DNA of 49,187 nucleotides, from positions 44,355 through 93,541 of the forward strand of contig JABSRB010000021.1 of NCBI GenBank assembly GCA_013215375.1. Direction: 5' to 3'. The position numbers were made by a program, and so were the translations under genes. The notes below the pieces were generated by a model. It saw only the letters and a program-made list of their open reading frames with translations. It did not search any database and was not told the DNA's origin. Source of the stretch: Oceanospirillaceae bacterium. GTDB lineage: Bacteria > Pseudomonadota > Gammaproteobacteria > Pseudomonadales > Balneatricaceae. Shown here one piece after another: positions 42,467 through 49,187 of the stretch (positions are counted from its first letter, which is position 1; each line of letters begins with the position of its first letter).

Positions 42467-43465
42467 ATGCGTGATTTTTCAGCCATTAATCGTTTAAGTT
42501 TTAGTCATGGGCCTACACCATTGGAGGCTGCGCCTAGATTATCTAATGCATTGGATTGTAAGGTCTATTTTAAGAGAGATGACTGTACGGGGTTGGCAGG
42601 TGGCGGTAATAAAACCAGAAAGCTTGAGTATTTAGTGGCTGATGCGCAAGAAAAAGGTGCTGACACTTTGGTGACTATCGGTGGTTTGCAATCAAATCAT
42701 GCCAGGCAAAGTGCAGCGATAGCGGCAAAGCTTGGCTTAAGATGTGAACTAGTGCTTGAGGATGTGCCTAATACGCCTAAAGCAGATTATTATAAAAATG
42801 GTAATCTGCTGTTAGATCAGTTACTTGGTGCTAATATTCATCGCTTAGGTGAGGGTGAGGATGCGCAGTTATACAGTGAGGCTTTAATGTCTAAACTGGT
42901 AGAGCAAGGCGCTAAACCCTATCTAATTCCGATCGGCGGCTCTAACGTGATTGGCGCTTTAGGTTATGTGCGCTGTGCCTTTGAAATTGTTAAACAGTTG
43001 GAGCAACAGCAGCTTGAGATTGATCAAATCATATTAGCCTCTGGCAGTGCCGGTACTCAGGCGGGACTATTGGCGGGGCTAATCGCCAGCGGCTCCAGCA
43101 TAAAAGTGCTGGGGATTAATGTTAGTCGAACAGCCGAGCAGCAAAGTGCATTGGTCTGCGATTTGTTAGAGCAAGTGCTAGAGTACTTGGAGATAGATAA
43201 ATCGTTGGCGCAAGGTGTTGTTCATACCAATGGTGATTATTTTGGCAGCGGTTATGGGGTGCCTACCGAGCAAATGATTAGTGCTGTTAAACGCTGCGCG
43301 GCTCTAGAGGGAGTGTTACTTGACCCGGTTTATACGGGCAAGGCAATGGCTGGTTTTATGGACTTAGTGTCTAAAAAGGAGATAGCGGCAGGGTCTAAGC
43401 AGTTGTTTTTACATACAGGCGGCGCGCAAGGGTTGTTTGCTTATAGTGAAGTGTTTAGTGCGTAA
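42467..43465 (+). CDS. dcyD: D-cysteine desulfhydrase (ACC-deaminase family, PLP enzyme)
   Basis: This 332-residue PLP enzyme of the tryptophan-synthase-beta fold closely follows E. coli DcyD (328 residues), which converts D-cysteine to pyruvate, ammonia and sulfide. Matching blocks are GPTPLEAAPRLSNALDCKVYFKRDDCT, the PLP Lys in GGGNKTRKLEYL near 46-57, GGLQSNHARQSAAIAAKLGL near 73-92, IPIGGSNVIGALGYV near 155-170, ASGSAGTQAGLLAGL and the C-terminal LEGVLLDPVYTGKAMAGFMDLV. The ACC deaminase and L-cysteate sulfo-lyase share the family, so substrate needs testing. It is transcribed alone and ends 3 bases from the convergent small gene. Confidence 0.9.
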   Translation: MRDFSAINRLSFSHGPTPLEAAPRLSNALDCKVYFKRDDCTGLAGGGNKTRKLEYLVADAQEKGADTLVTIGGLQSNHARQSAAIAAKLGLRCELVLEDVPNTPKADYYKNGNLLLDQLLGANIHRLGEGEDAQLYSEALMSKLVEQGAKPYLIPIGGSNVIGALGYVRCAFEIVKQLEQQQLEIDQIILASGSAGTQAGLLAGLIASGSSIKVLGINVSRTAEQQSALVCDLLEQVLEYLEIDKSLAQGVVHTNGDYFGSGYGVPTEQMISAVKRCAALEGVLLDPVYTGKAMAGFMDLVSKKEIAAGSKQLFLHTGGAQGLFAYSEVFSA

Positions 43466-43468
43466 TTG

Positions 43469-43651
43469 TTACTTTTTAGGGGTGCGAGTGTTTTTCTTTT
43501 TTTTGAACAAACCTAAGAGTTTCTCTTTACTGGTTTTTTCGCTGGGCACAGCGCTTTCAAAGCGTTGTTGCATGTTTTTAAAGCCGGCTTCTTTTTTCTC
43601 ATGATTGGCTAAATGCTGGCGTTTTTTAAAATCAATGACGTTATCGCTCAC
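43469..43651 (-). CDS. Small lysine-rich hypothetical protein (60 aa)
   Basis: This 60-residue, very basic protein has no recognised family. It starts MSDNVIDFKKRQHLANHEKK and ends in a Lys-rich tail (LGLFKKKKNTRTPKK). The GTG start at 43649-43651 has a good ribosome site, GGGAGA, at 6-7 bases, which is the main reason to accept it. VIDFKKR-type starts recur in small gammaproteobacterial proteins of unknown role. No membrane segment; nucleic-acid or membrane-surface binding would fit the charge but is not shown. Confidence 0.65.
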   Translation of the reverse strand: MSDNVIDFKKRQHLANHEKKEAGFKNMQQRFESAVPSEKTSKEKLLGLFKKKKNTRTPKK

Positions 43652-43727
43652 GTATGTTCTCCCACAAATATGATTCCACTAAAGCAGTATATGGTGGTTA
43701 ACCTTATAACTTCAAGAAGATCATAAA

Positions 43728-43750
43728 AAGGCGACTGATAAAGTCGCCTT
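43728..43750 (-). terminator. Intrinsic terminator of the DUF5610 gene
   Basis: On the - strand AAGGCGACT pairs with AGTCGCCTT around TTATC, and the stem runs into TTTTT (through 43725). It is 40 bases beyond the stop of the 396-residue gene. A strong stem with a U-run. Confidence 0.85.
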
Positions 43751-43789
43751 GTGAGTGTATTAGAATAGTGCGCTGAGCATAAAAATTTT

Positions 43790-44980
43790 TTAAGTCTCGG
43801 AGGATTCAATTTCGGCAGCGGGAGCAATATCATCAACAGTGCTTACATCACTGCTCTGTGCTTCCAGCATGGCATCAATAATATCGCGAATTTTTTCCAA
43901 GCTCGCGGCAAATACTGATTTTTGCTCATCCCCAGCTTCCAGAAAACGATTATCTTGCTGTACTAAACTGTCTAATAATCGCTGGCTGACACTTTGCACG
44001 TTTTCTAAGAAATCTAATTCAGGTTGCTCAATAGCCTGAGCGAAATTGTTTACTAAGTGGCCTGATAGCTTACCGATATTGGGAGTCTCGTTGTTTTGAA
44101 CTTGGCGGTAGCTGCTGGCTGCACTGTAGGTCTGAGACTTGGTTAGTTGTAAATTCATTGAGGATAATTCTGTTTTATCCAAGGTGAATTCAGAGGCTAT
44201 CTCAAAGGCTTTTTGTACGTCGCCATTGAAAAATTCATTAGATATTTCAGTGATTTCACTAATAAGGTTGGCAATGGCCTCTAATTCACCCTCATCCAGG
44301 TCGCCTTGGACTTGAAATTGGAAGGCGCTGCTGTGGGATTGGCTGAGTTCATACACGGCGCTGTAGTTACCATTGCCGTCACCAGAATAGGCGAAAGCGG
44401 ATTGCTGGTCGCTCTGATTGGCAAATAATATCTTAACGGTATCACCATCTTGGGTAGTCAGATCCAGTGAAAATGACTCCGCATGGCTAAATCTTTCGAC
44501 ACTGGCAACTTGTGTATGGTAATTAGGTAGCGAGGGAGTTGTGATCTGAGTGGGATTGATCGCCTCGAGCGCTTCAAAGGTTAGCGCTTCGGTTTCATCT
44601 ATACCGGCGGCGATATCATCGGAGAGAAAATTTAAATTCCCTAAAATTTCTCGCGCCTCATTAAAGCCTTTTTCTACGCCTTTGATCGCGGCATCGTACT
44701 TGGCTTGTATCTCTGCTTCGCTGCGCCCTTCATTACGAGCATTTTGCAGCCCCTGGGCTACAAATTTTGAAATCCTCTCGGCAATTTTAGCGGGGCTAAA
44801 ATCATTATTGGCCAAGTCAGTCACATCTTCTTTTTGCAAACCTGGTACATTTTTAGCTAACCTTGCCAACATGGCATCGTTAGCGGTGGTGCCGGGGCTG
44901 CGTTGAGCATCGGCTTCCATCGTTCTTATTTCAGAGTGGTTATAGGTATAAGATGTATTTGAATAAAATGCATTAATCAT
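43790..44980 (-). CDS. DUF5610-domain protein
   Basis: This 396-residue protein lacks a signal peptide and membrane helices. Residues about 55-125 (NDFSPAKIAERISKFVAQGLQNARNEGRSEAEIQAKYDAAIKGVEKGFNEAREIL without gaps in the protein) match the helical DUF5610 domain as I know it from marine gammaproteobacteria. The remainder is acidic and Gln/Ser-rich, with helical segments at the C-terminus (FLENVQSVSQRLLDSLVQQDNRFLEAG; KIRDIIDAMLEAQ). Function is unknown; the N-terminal pattern MINAFYSNTSYTYNHSEI resembles proteins that are exported or surface-linked without a classical signal, but this is weak. It has its own promoter region with a dispersed repeat, and a strong terminator. Confidence 0.7.
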   Translation of the reverse strand: MINAFYSNTSYTYNHSEIRTMEADAQRSPGTTANDAMLARLAKNVPGLQKEDVTDLANNDFSPAKIAERISKFVAQGLQNARNEGRSEAEIQAKYDAAIKGVEKGFNEAREILGNLNFLSDDIAAGIDETEALTFEALEAINPTQITTPSLPNYHTQVASVERFSHAESFSLDLTTQDGDTVKILFANQSDQQSAFAYSGDGNGNYSAVYELSQSHSSAFQFQVQGDLDEGELEAIANLISEITEISNEFFNGDVQKAFEIASEFTLDKTELSSMNLQLTKSQTYSAASSYRQVQNNETPNIGKLSGHLVNNFAQAIEQPELDFLENVQSVSQRLLDSLVQQDNRFLEAGDEQKSVFAASLEKIRDIIDAMLEAQSSDVSTVDDIAPAAEIESSET

Positions 44981-45447
44981 GACTTGGGCCTCTTTAATAA
45001 AGGTGAATTAGGCTGTGCCTAAATCATCAAGGGTTAATTCCCCGTAGCTTAGTGTAAAGGCTATTGACCTTTATATAGCTAATCGGCATGCCCTCAATCT
45101 ATGTAACGAGAAGCTTGCGGTGAGGTTCTAGATTTAATCCGATAATAGTGTATCGGCCTTTTGTTGAAATTATTGAATAAAAAAGTGCCTGTATTAAGCG
45201 TTTTCAAGTAGCTGGCTGATTATTTGGCCTAAAGTAGGTAAATTAACGAGTTTTTTAAATTATAGTCTCTTAAATGGTACATTATGTATATGAATTCTGG
45301 TCATGTAGATTAATCTGAAAAATGAGGGTTAAATATAGGTTTTTAAACGAATGTTTAGGCTATTCATGAAATTTTCATACAAAAAATGCTAGAATCAAAA
45401 TTAACTCTTCTTACGTCAGGTTTAAATTAAGGAAATTTAAGGTACCT
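44981..45447. other. Divergent intergenic region with repeat copy C
   Basis: This 467-base gap lies between the DUF5610 gene and the small exported protein gene. It contains the repeat hairpin at 45005-45040, a second small hairpin (TAAAGG/CCTTTA near 45055-45075), and AT-rich promoter DNA. No gene seen. Confidence 0.55.
45005..45040 (+). repeat. Dispersed intergenic repeat, partial copy C
   Basis: GAATTAGGC-TGT-GCCTAAATC forms the same hairpin as copy B with a changed loop and one arm mismatch, and ATCATCAAGGGTTAAT continues the identity. After about 45040 the sequence diverges from copies A and B, so only the left end is preserved here. Confidence 0.65.
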
Positions 45448-45936
45448 ATGAGAGATATCCATAAAGGCGTCATATTATTATTTTTGGCCGTTCTTGCAAG
45501 CATTGTTAGCTTGTCTGTGGATGATCGTCATTGGGAAATGCCTTTTATGACCTTTGATTCAGACCCCCATAGTGATGTCGCTGATTTACAAGCGCAATTG
45601 TTGGCTGGTCTTGATCCTACCGAAAATGCAGCGCCTACGGCTGCTGGTGTAACAGCTAAAGCGGTAAATACTCCTTGCTTTGCAGGAAAAATAGCACGGG
45701 ATAATAGTACTGACGAATTTCACAATGCACTTTACCTAGCGATAAAACAGTCTAACGATACTTATATCGAAGTTATCCAAAGCCAGACTTATTTGATAAA
45801 AGGCGCATTTGAGACGCAGTCTGCGTCAATCATAGAGTCATTCCCAAGTGCTGTTGAACAAAAAATAGGGCAGATTAGTAATATTACGAGCTGTAAACAG
45901 CTTGATGTCTATCTGTCGAAGATCAATAACGGTTAA
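45448..45936 (+). CDS. Small exported or membrane-anchored hypothetical protein (162 aa)
   Basis: The N-terminus (KGVILLFLAVLASIVSLSV, about 6-24) is one hydrophobic segment, either a signal peptide or an anchor. The rest is hydrophilic, with an Ala/Thr-rich linker (about 55-72) and a compact C-terminal part bearing two Cys, 77 and 149, that could form a disulfide in the periplasm. No family is recognised. ATG at 45448 is 6-8 bases after AAGGTACCT, a usable ribosome site. It is the first of several + strand genes, but the 170-base gap to the next gene argues against tight coupling. Confidence 0.65.
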   Translation: MRDIHKGVILLFLAVLASIVSLSVDDRHWEMPFMTFDSDPHSDVADLQAQLLAGLDPTENAAPTAAGVTAKAVNTPCFAGKIARDNSTDEFHNALYLAIKQSNDTYIEVIQSQTYLIKGAFETQSASIIESFPSAVEQKIGQISNITSCKQLDVYLSKINNG

Positions 45937-46106
45937 GCTAATCGTTATTTAGATTGTTCGGTGGTAATAACTATTCAATAAAGAACAACTTTTTTCTATA
46001 CTAGCAGCCTGCTTTGCTTTTCCGTGATAATTGCTAATACCAGCAGAGAACCTACCCTTAATAAGCAAAAGCCTGATATTCACATAAATACACGAAAGAG
46101 TGTGCT

Positions 46107-46418
46107 ATGCATAATAAAACCAGATCCGAACAAAATGCCCAAGAACAGCAGAGCATCGAACGCAACGCCATAATGATCACTAATGATATCAATCATATAC
46201 TCGTCCACGGTGCTCAAATATCTTTTAGTAAGCTACGTCGCGCAGGTTCTCATGATGCGCGTATTTTCTATTTTGCAGAAATAGGTGTGTATTTAGAAGT
46301 GTCGCTATCATCGGGTTCAGGCATCACCGATGACTCGCGCAGACGGCTGGCAAAAATCCATCAAAAAGCGTTGAATACTTTGATGGATGCGAACCGAGCA
46401 GAACGTAAAAAAGCGTAG
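46107..46418 (+). CDS. Hypothetical cytoplasmic protein (103 aa)
   Basis: This 103-residue protein has no recognised family. It reads as a helix-rich soluble protein: an N-terminal polar helix (SEQNAQEQQSIERNAIMITNDI), a central strand part (ARIFYFAEIGVYLEVSL), and a basic C-terminal helix (RRRLAKIHQKALNTLMDANRAERKK). No Cys, signal or membrane segment. ATG at 46107 follows GAAAGAG at a short spacing. It ends 50 bases before uvrC, so it may share the transcript. Confidence 0.6.
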   Translation: MHNKTRSEQNAQEQQSIERNAIMITNDINHILVHGAQISFSKLRRAGSHDARIFYFAEIGVYLEVSLSSGSGITDDSRRRLAKIHQKALNTLMDANRAERKKA

Positions 46419-46468
46419 TGTTTGCTGTTTATACCGTCTTCGTAATCTCTATTTAATAAGGTTTAATA

Positions 46469-48292
46469 TTGACGATTTTTAATGCTAAAGAATTTTTGGC
46501 CCGTTTGACGACACGCCCCGGTGTGTATCAAATGTTGGATGCAGAAGGTGAGTTGCTGTACATAGGCAAGGCCAAAAATCTTAAAAATCGAGTCGCTAGT
46601 TATTTTCGAAGTTCTGGGCTGACGATTAAAACCCAGGCACTTGTCGCAAAAATTGCCGACATCAACATCACTGTTACTCACGGTGAGACAGAGGCTCTGC
46701 TGCTAGAGCAGAATCTGATTAAGCAATATCGTCCGCCCTATAATATTTTGCTGCGCGATGACAAAAGCTATCCCTACATCTTTATCAATGATACTGAGAA
46801 ATACCCTTCTGTGACCTTTCATCGCGGGGCAAAAAGACGCAAAGGTAAATACTTTGGCCCTTTTCCCAGTGGCACAGCAGTGCGAGAAACACTCAATCTA
46901 TTACAAAAAATATTCCAGATCAGGCAGTGTGATGAAAGTTTTTTTAAAAATCGCTCTAGGCCCTGTTTGCAGCACCAAATCAAACGTTGCAGTGCGCCTT
47001 GTGTAGAATTGATTGATCCGGTGCAATACAACATTGATATCAATCATGCGATTATGTTTTTAGAGGGTAAGAGTACTAAAATCATGTCTGATTTGGCGAC
47101 AGAGATGGAAAGTGCAGCGGCTACTTTAGATTTTGAACGGGCGGCAATGCTCAGAGACCAAATACAATCTTTACAACACACCCAAGAGCAGCAGTCAGTG
47201 ATAGGCGGCAGCGGCAATGCAGATATTGTTGGTTGTGCGATGCAGGCGGGAGCGGTGTGTATTTATCAGATGTTTGTTCGTGGCGGGCGAGTCATCGGCA
47301 CCAAAGCGCTCTTTCCTAAGGTCTCTGTTGAAGAGAGCGAAGCGGATGTTATTTCTGCGTTTTTGGCTCAGTGGTATCTAAGTGCTAACCGCGAAATACC
47401 TGAGAGTATTATCATCAGCCATGAGATAGAGGATGCTCAAGTGCTGCAGGAGGCACTGTCTTCCAAGCGCGGTGCCAAACTAGAAATTAGTGCTAATGTG
47501 CGCGGTAATAGGGCAGGTTGGCAGCGATTGACTCAGACCAATGCCGAGCAGCAGTTAGCCAACCAACTAGCCAGTAAACAAAATGTTTACCGCCGCTTCG
47601 TCTCCTTGCAAAAGTGTTTAAATTTAGAAGTCATGCCCAAGCGTTTGGAATGTTTTGATATCTCACACAGTTCAGGGGAGGCAACTGTTGCCTCCTGTGT
47701 GGTGTTTGATCATAACGGCCCATTAAAAACGGATTATCGACGCTTCAATATTGAAGGCGTAACCGCGGGCGATGATTATGCGGCGATGCATCAAGCTTTG
47801 ATGAGGCGTTTCTCTCGCTTGAAAAAAGGCGAGGGTAAAAAGCCTGATATATTGTTTATCGATGGCGGTAAAGGGCAAGTAACACAAGCGTTGGATGTAT
47901 TAAAAACACTAGAGATCTTTGATATACAAGTCATAGGCATCGCCAAAGGCGTGACGAGAAAGCCCGGCTTAGAAACACTGATAAACCCTGACACAAACCA
48001 GGAGATAGAATTGCCAGTGGATTCTCCAGGTTTGCATTTAGTGCAACATATTAGGGATGAGTCGCATCGGTTTGCGATTACAGGGCACAGGGCGAGGCGT
48101 GGCAAGGCAAGACAGCGCTCAAAATTGGAAGATATTGCCGGTGTGGGGCCTAAGCGCAGACGTGAATTATTGAAACATTTTGGCTCTATTCCCTCAATTG
48201 AGAGCGCAGGCATTGAAGAAATTAAAAAAGTCTCTACTATAAGCACGGCGTTGGCAGAAGATATTTATGCAGCGCTGCACCCCGATCAATAG
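46469..48292 (+). CDS. uvrC: Excinuclease ABC subunit C
   Basis: UvrC makes both incisions in nucleotide-excision repair after UvrAB mark the damage. The 607 residues show the GIY-YIG N-terminal nuclease (PGVYQMLDAEGELLYIGKAKNLKNRVASYF), LRDDKSYPYIF, GAKRRKGKYFGPFPSG, the Cys cluster region RQCDE...SRPCLQHQIKRCSAPC, the UvrB-contact UVR motif near 205-240, the RNase-H-like C-terminal nuclease (ECFDISHSSGEATVASCVVF; DDYAAMHQAL; ILFIDGGKGQ; HIRDESHRFAI) and the helix-hairpin-helix end (VGPKRRRELLKHFGSI). The TTG start at 46469 has AAGG 7 bases ahead. In many Gammaproteobacteria uvrC is preceded by a gacA/uvrY regulator; here that position is taken by a small unknown gene. Confidence 0.97.
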   Translation: MTIFNAKEFLARLTTRPGVYQMLDAEGELLYIGKAKNLKNRVASYFRSSGLTIKTQALVAKIADINITVTHGETEALLLEQNLIKQYRPPYNILLRDDKSYPYIFINDTEKYPSVTFHRGAKRRKGKYFGPFPSGTAVRETLNLLQKIFQIRQCDESFFKNRSRPCLQHQIKRCSAPCVELIDPVQYNIDINHAIMFLEGKSTKIMSDLATEMESAAATLDFERAAMLRDQIQSLQHTQEQQSVIGGSGNADIVGCAMQAGAVCIYQMFVRGGRVIGTKALFPKVSVEESEADVISAFLAQWYLSANREIPESIIISHEIEDAQVLQEALSSKRGAKLEISANVRGNRAGWQRLTQTNAEQQLANQLASKQNVYRRFVSLQKCLNLEVMPKRLECFDISHSSGEATVASCVVFDHNGPLKTDYRRFNIEGVTAGDDYAAMHQALMRRFSRLKKGEGKKPDILFIDGGKGQVTQALDVLKTLEIFDIQVIGIAKGVTRKPGLETLINPDTNQEIELPVDSPGLHLVQHIRDESHRFAITGHRARRGKARQRSKLEDIAGVGPKRRRELLKHFGSIPSIESAGIEEIKKVSTISTALAEDIYAALHPDQ

Positions 48293-48361
48293 TTATTAAC
48301 TAGGAGTAGACCAGTTTAGCGCTTAAATCTGTTTTGGCATATTTGAGTTAACTGTCCCTTT

Positions 48362-48910
48362 ATGAATATACCAAATCTGTTAACTTTACTGCGTATTGCA
48401 TTAATTCCTATATTAGTTTCTATCTACTATTTGCCTTATAGCTGGGTGAATATAGCCTGCGGATCAGTATTCGCAATTGCTTGTTTTACTGATTGGCTGG
48501 ATGGCTATATCGCCAGAAAGTTTGATCAAAGTACCACTTTAGGGGCATTTCTCGATCCCGTGGCAGACAAGTTAATAGTGGCTGTCGCATTAGTGTTGCT
48601 CTGCGTTAGTTACGCGACGCCCTGGGTGACTATCCCTGCGATAGTGATCATTAGCCGTGAGATTGTTATTTCGGCACTGCGAGAGTGGATGGCGGAACTT
48701 GGTAAGCGCTCAAACGTGAAAGTATCGTCAGTGGGGAAAATAAAAACAGCCATGCAGATGTTGTCTATTTTGGTCTTGCTCTCGGTTGAGCCAGACACCG
48801 TTTACAGCGCTGCGGGCATTACCGCCTTGTATATAGCCGCTATATTAACCATCTGGTCGATGTTTATTTATTTAAATGCGGCCTGGAGTGATTTGAAGAA
48901 ACACAGTTGA
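48362..48910 (+). CDS. pgsA: CDP-diacylglycerol-glycerol-3-phosphate 3-phosphatidyltransferase
   Basis: PgsA makes phosphatidylglycerophosphate, the committed step to phosphatidylglycerol and cardiolipin, in the inner membrane. The protein is 182 residues, the same length as in E. coli, with four hydrophobic segments. The CDP-alcohol phosphotransferase motif is complete: DWLDGYIARKFDQSTTLGAF followed by LDPVADK, with all catalytic Asp residues. It follows uvrC by 69 bases, and the tRNA-Gly gene comes next, as in many Gammaproteobacteria. Confidence 0.97.
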   Translation: MNIPNLLTLLRIALIPILVSIYYLPYSWVNIACGSVFAIACFTDWLDGYIARKFDQSTTLGAFLDPVADKLIVAVALVLLCVSYATPWVTIPAIVIISREIVISALREWMAELGKRSNVKVSSVGKIKTAMQMLSILVLLSVEPDTVYSAAGITALYIAAILTIWSMFIYLNAAWSDLKKHS

Positions 48911-49054
48911 TCTTGTGGTGAGTGCGCTGTGTTTATATTTAAGTCTTTGAAATTATTATGAAAGAGCGCGTTGATAGTTTTTTGTAAAGTTTCTTTGACT
49001 GGAAAACGACTATAAGTGATTAATAATTAAGCATAAAGTATTTTTTATAAGTTG

Positions 49055-49082
49055 TTGACAAGCCGGTAGAGATCTCTATAAT
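49055..49082 (+). promoter_or_regulatory. Promoter of tRNA-Gly
   Basis: TTGACA (49055-49060) and TATAAT (49077-49082) are both perfect sigma-70 boxes, with a 16-base spacer. The -10 is followed by ACGCCCCTC, a GC-rich discriminator of the stringently controlled stable-RNA type. Confidence 0.88.
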
Positions 49083-49112
49083 ACGCCCCTCTTGTTACAG
49101 AGAACGCAGCAA

Positions 49113-49187
49113 GCGGGAATAGCTCAGTTGGTAGAGCGCGACCTTGCCAAGGTCGAGGTCGCCGGTTCGAACCCGGTTTCCCGCTCC
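49113..49187 (+). tRNA. glyW: tRNA-Gly (anticodon GCC)
   Basis: The cloverleaf is complete: acceptor GCGGGAA pairs with TTCCCGC, the D arm is AGCTCAGTTGGTAGAGC, the anticodon stem CGACCTTGCCAAGGTCG presents GCC, and the T arm has GGTTCGAACCC. Discriminator T is at 49185 and the CC of an encoded CCA end closes the window, so the last A lies just outside. It could be the first of a tRNA cluster, as Gly-Cys-Leu tRNAs often follow pgsA. Confidence 0.97.

Overview
The window reads as a piece of an AT-leaning gammaproteobacterial chromosome, probably from a marine or aquatic heterotroph (Cellvibrionales/Alteromonadales-like; this placement is an inference from gene content and protein style, not a computed phylogeny). 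The uvrC - pgsA - tRNA-Gly(GCC) order at the right end, YejK, AvtA, an Escherichia-type XylR and a TPP-riboswitch thi operon all fit Gammaproteobacteria. There is no prophage, no insertion sequence, no CRISPR array and no rRNA.

Left part (1-14.6 kb): the 3' end of an RpiR-type SIS regulator, a membrane 7TM-DISM/GGDEF/EAL c-di-GMP protein, an aldo/keto reductase broken by a one-base frameshift, a lone GntR/UTRA regulator, a two-gene exopolysaccharide export module (wza-like lipoprotein plus wzc-like tyrosine kinase, with no glycosyltransferases), the nucleoid protein YejK, an ECF-type transporter T + A pair without its substrate-binding S component, argC, and a small STAS-like protein.

Central sugar region (15-33.2 kb): two catabolic modules face each other. 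Module 1 (+ strand, 15.1-22.4 kb) encodes a TIM-barrel isomerase-like enzyme, a Gfo/Idh/MocA dehydrogenase, a complete RbsA/RbsC/RbsB-type ABC transporter and a LacI-family repressor. A perfect 18-bp LacI-type operator lies on top of the predicted promoter. Module 2 (mostly - strand, 22.4-33.2 kb) is a D-xylose module: XylF, XylH and XylG importer, XylR activator, mutarotase, and two enzymes of the oxidative (Weimberg) route known from Caulobacter, XylB-type xylose dehydrogenase and XylX-type 2-keto-3-deoxyxylonate dehydratase. AvtA and a D-2-hydroxyacid dehydrogenase close the - strand series. There is no xylA/xylB isomerase/kinase, and xylonolactonase, xylonate dehydratase and ketoglutarate-semialdehyde dehydrogenase are not in the window.

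Right part (33.3-49.2 kb): hisC, an Hpt + degenerate HD-GYP fusion, a YciC-like membrane protein, an RlmI-like methyltransferase, the thiO-thiS-thiG-thiE thiazole/TMP operon behind a TPP riboswitch (ThiE carries a decayed ThiD-like N-terminal half), plsC, a D-cysteine desulfhydrase, several small or uncharacterised proteins including a DUF5610 protein, then uvrC, pgsA and tRNA-Gly.

Non-coding structure of note: a dispersed intergenic repeat with a GAATTAGGC-type hairpin (copies near 4739, 21012, 45005, with a partial one near 5926), long perfect palindromes upstream of the lacI-type gene and in the yejK-wza gap, intrinsic terminators after xylG, xylF and the DUF5610 gene, and a C8 homopolymer inside the wzc Walker B codons.
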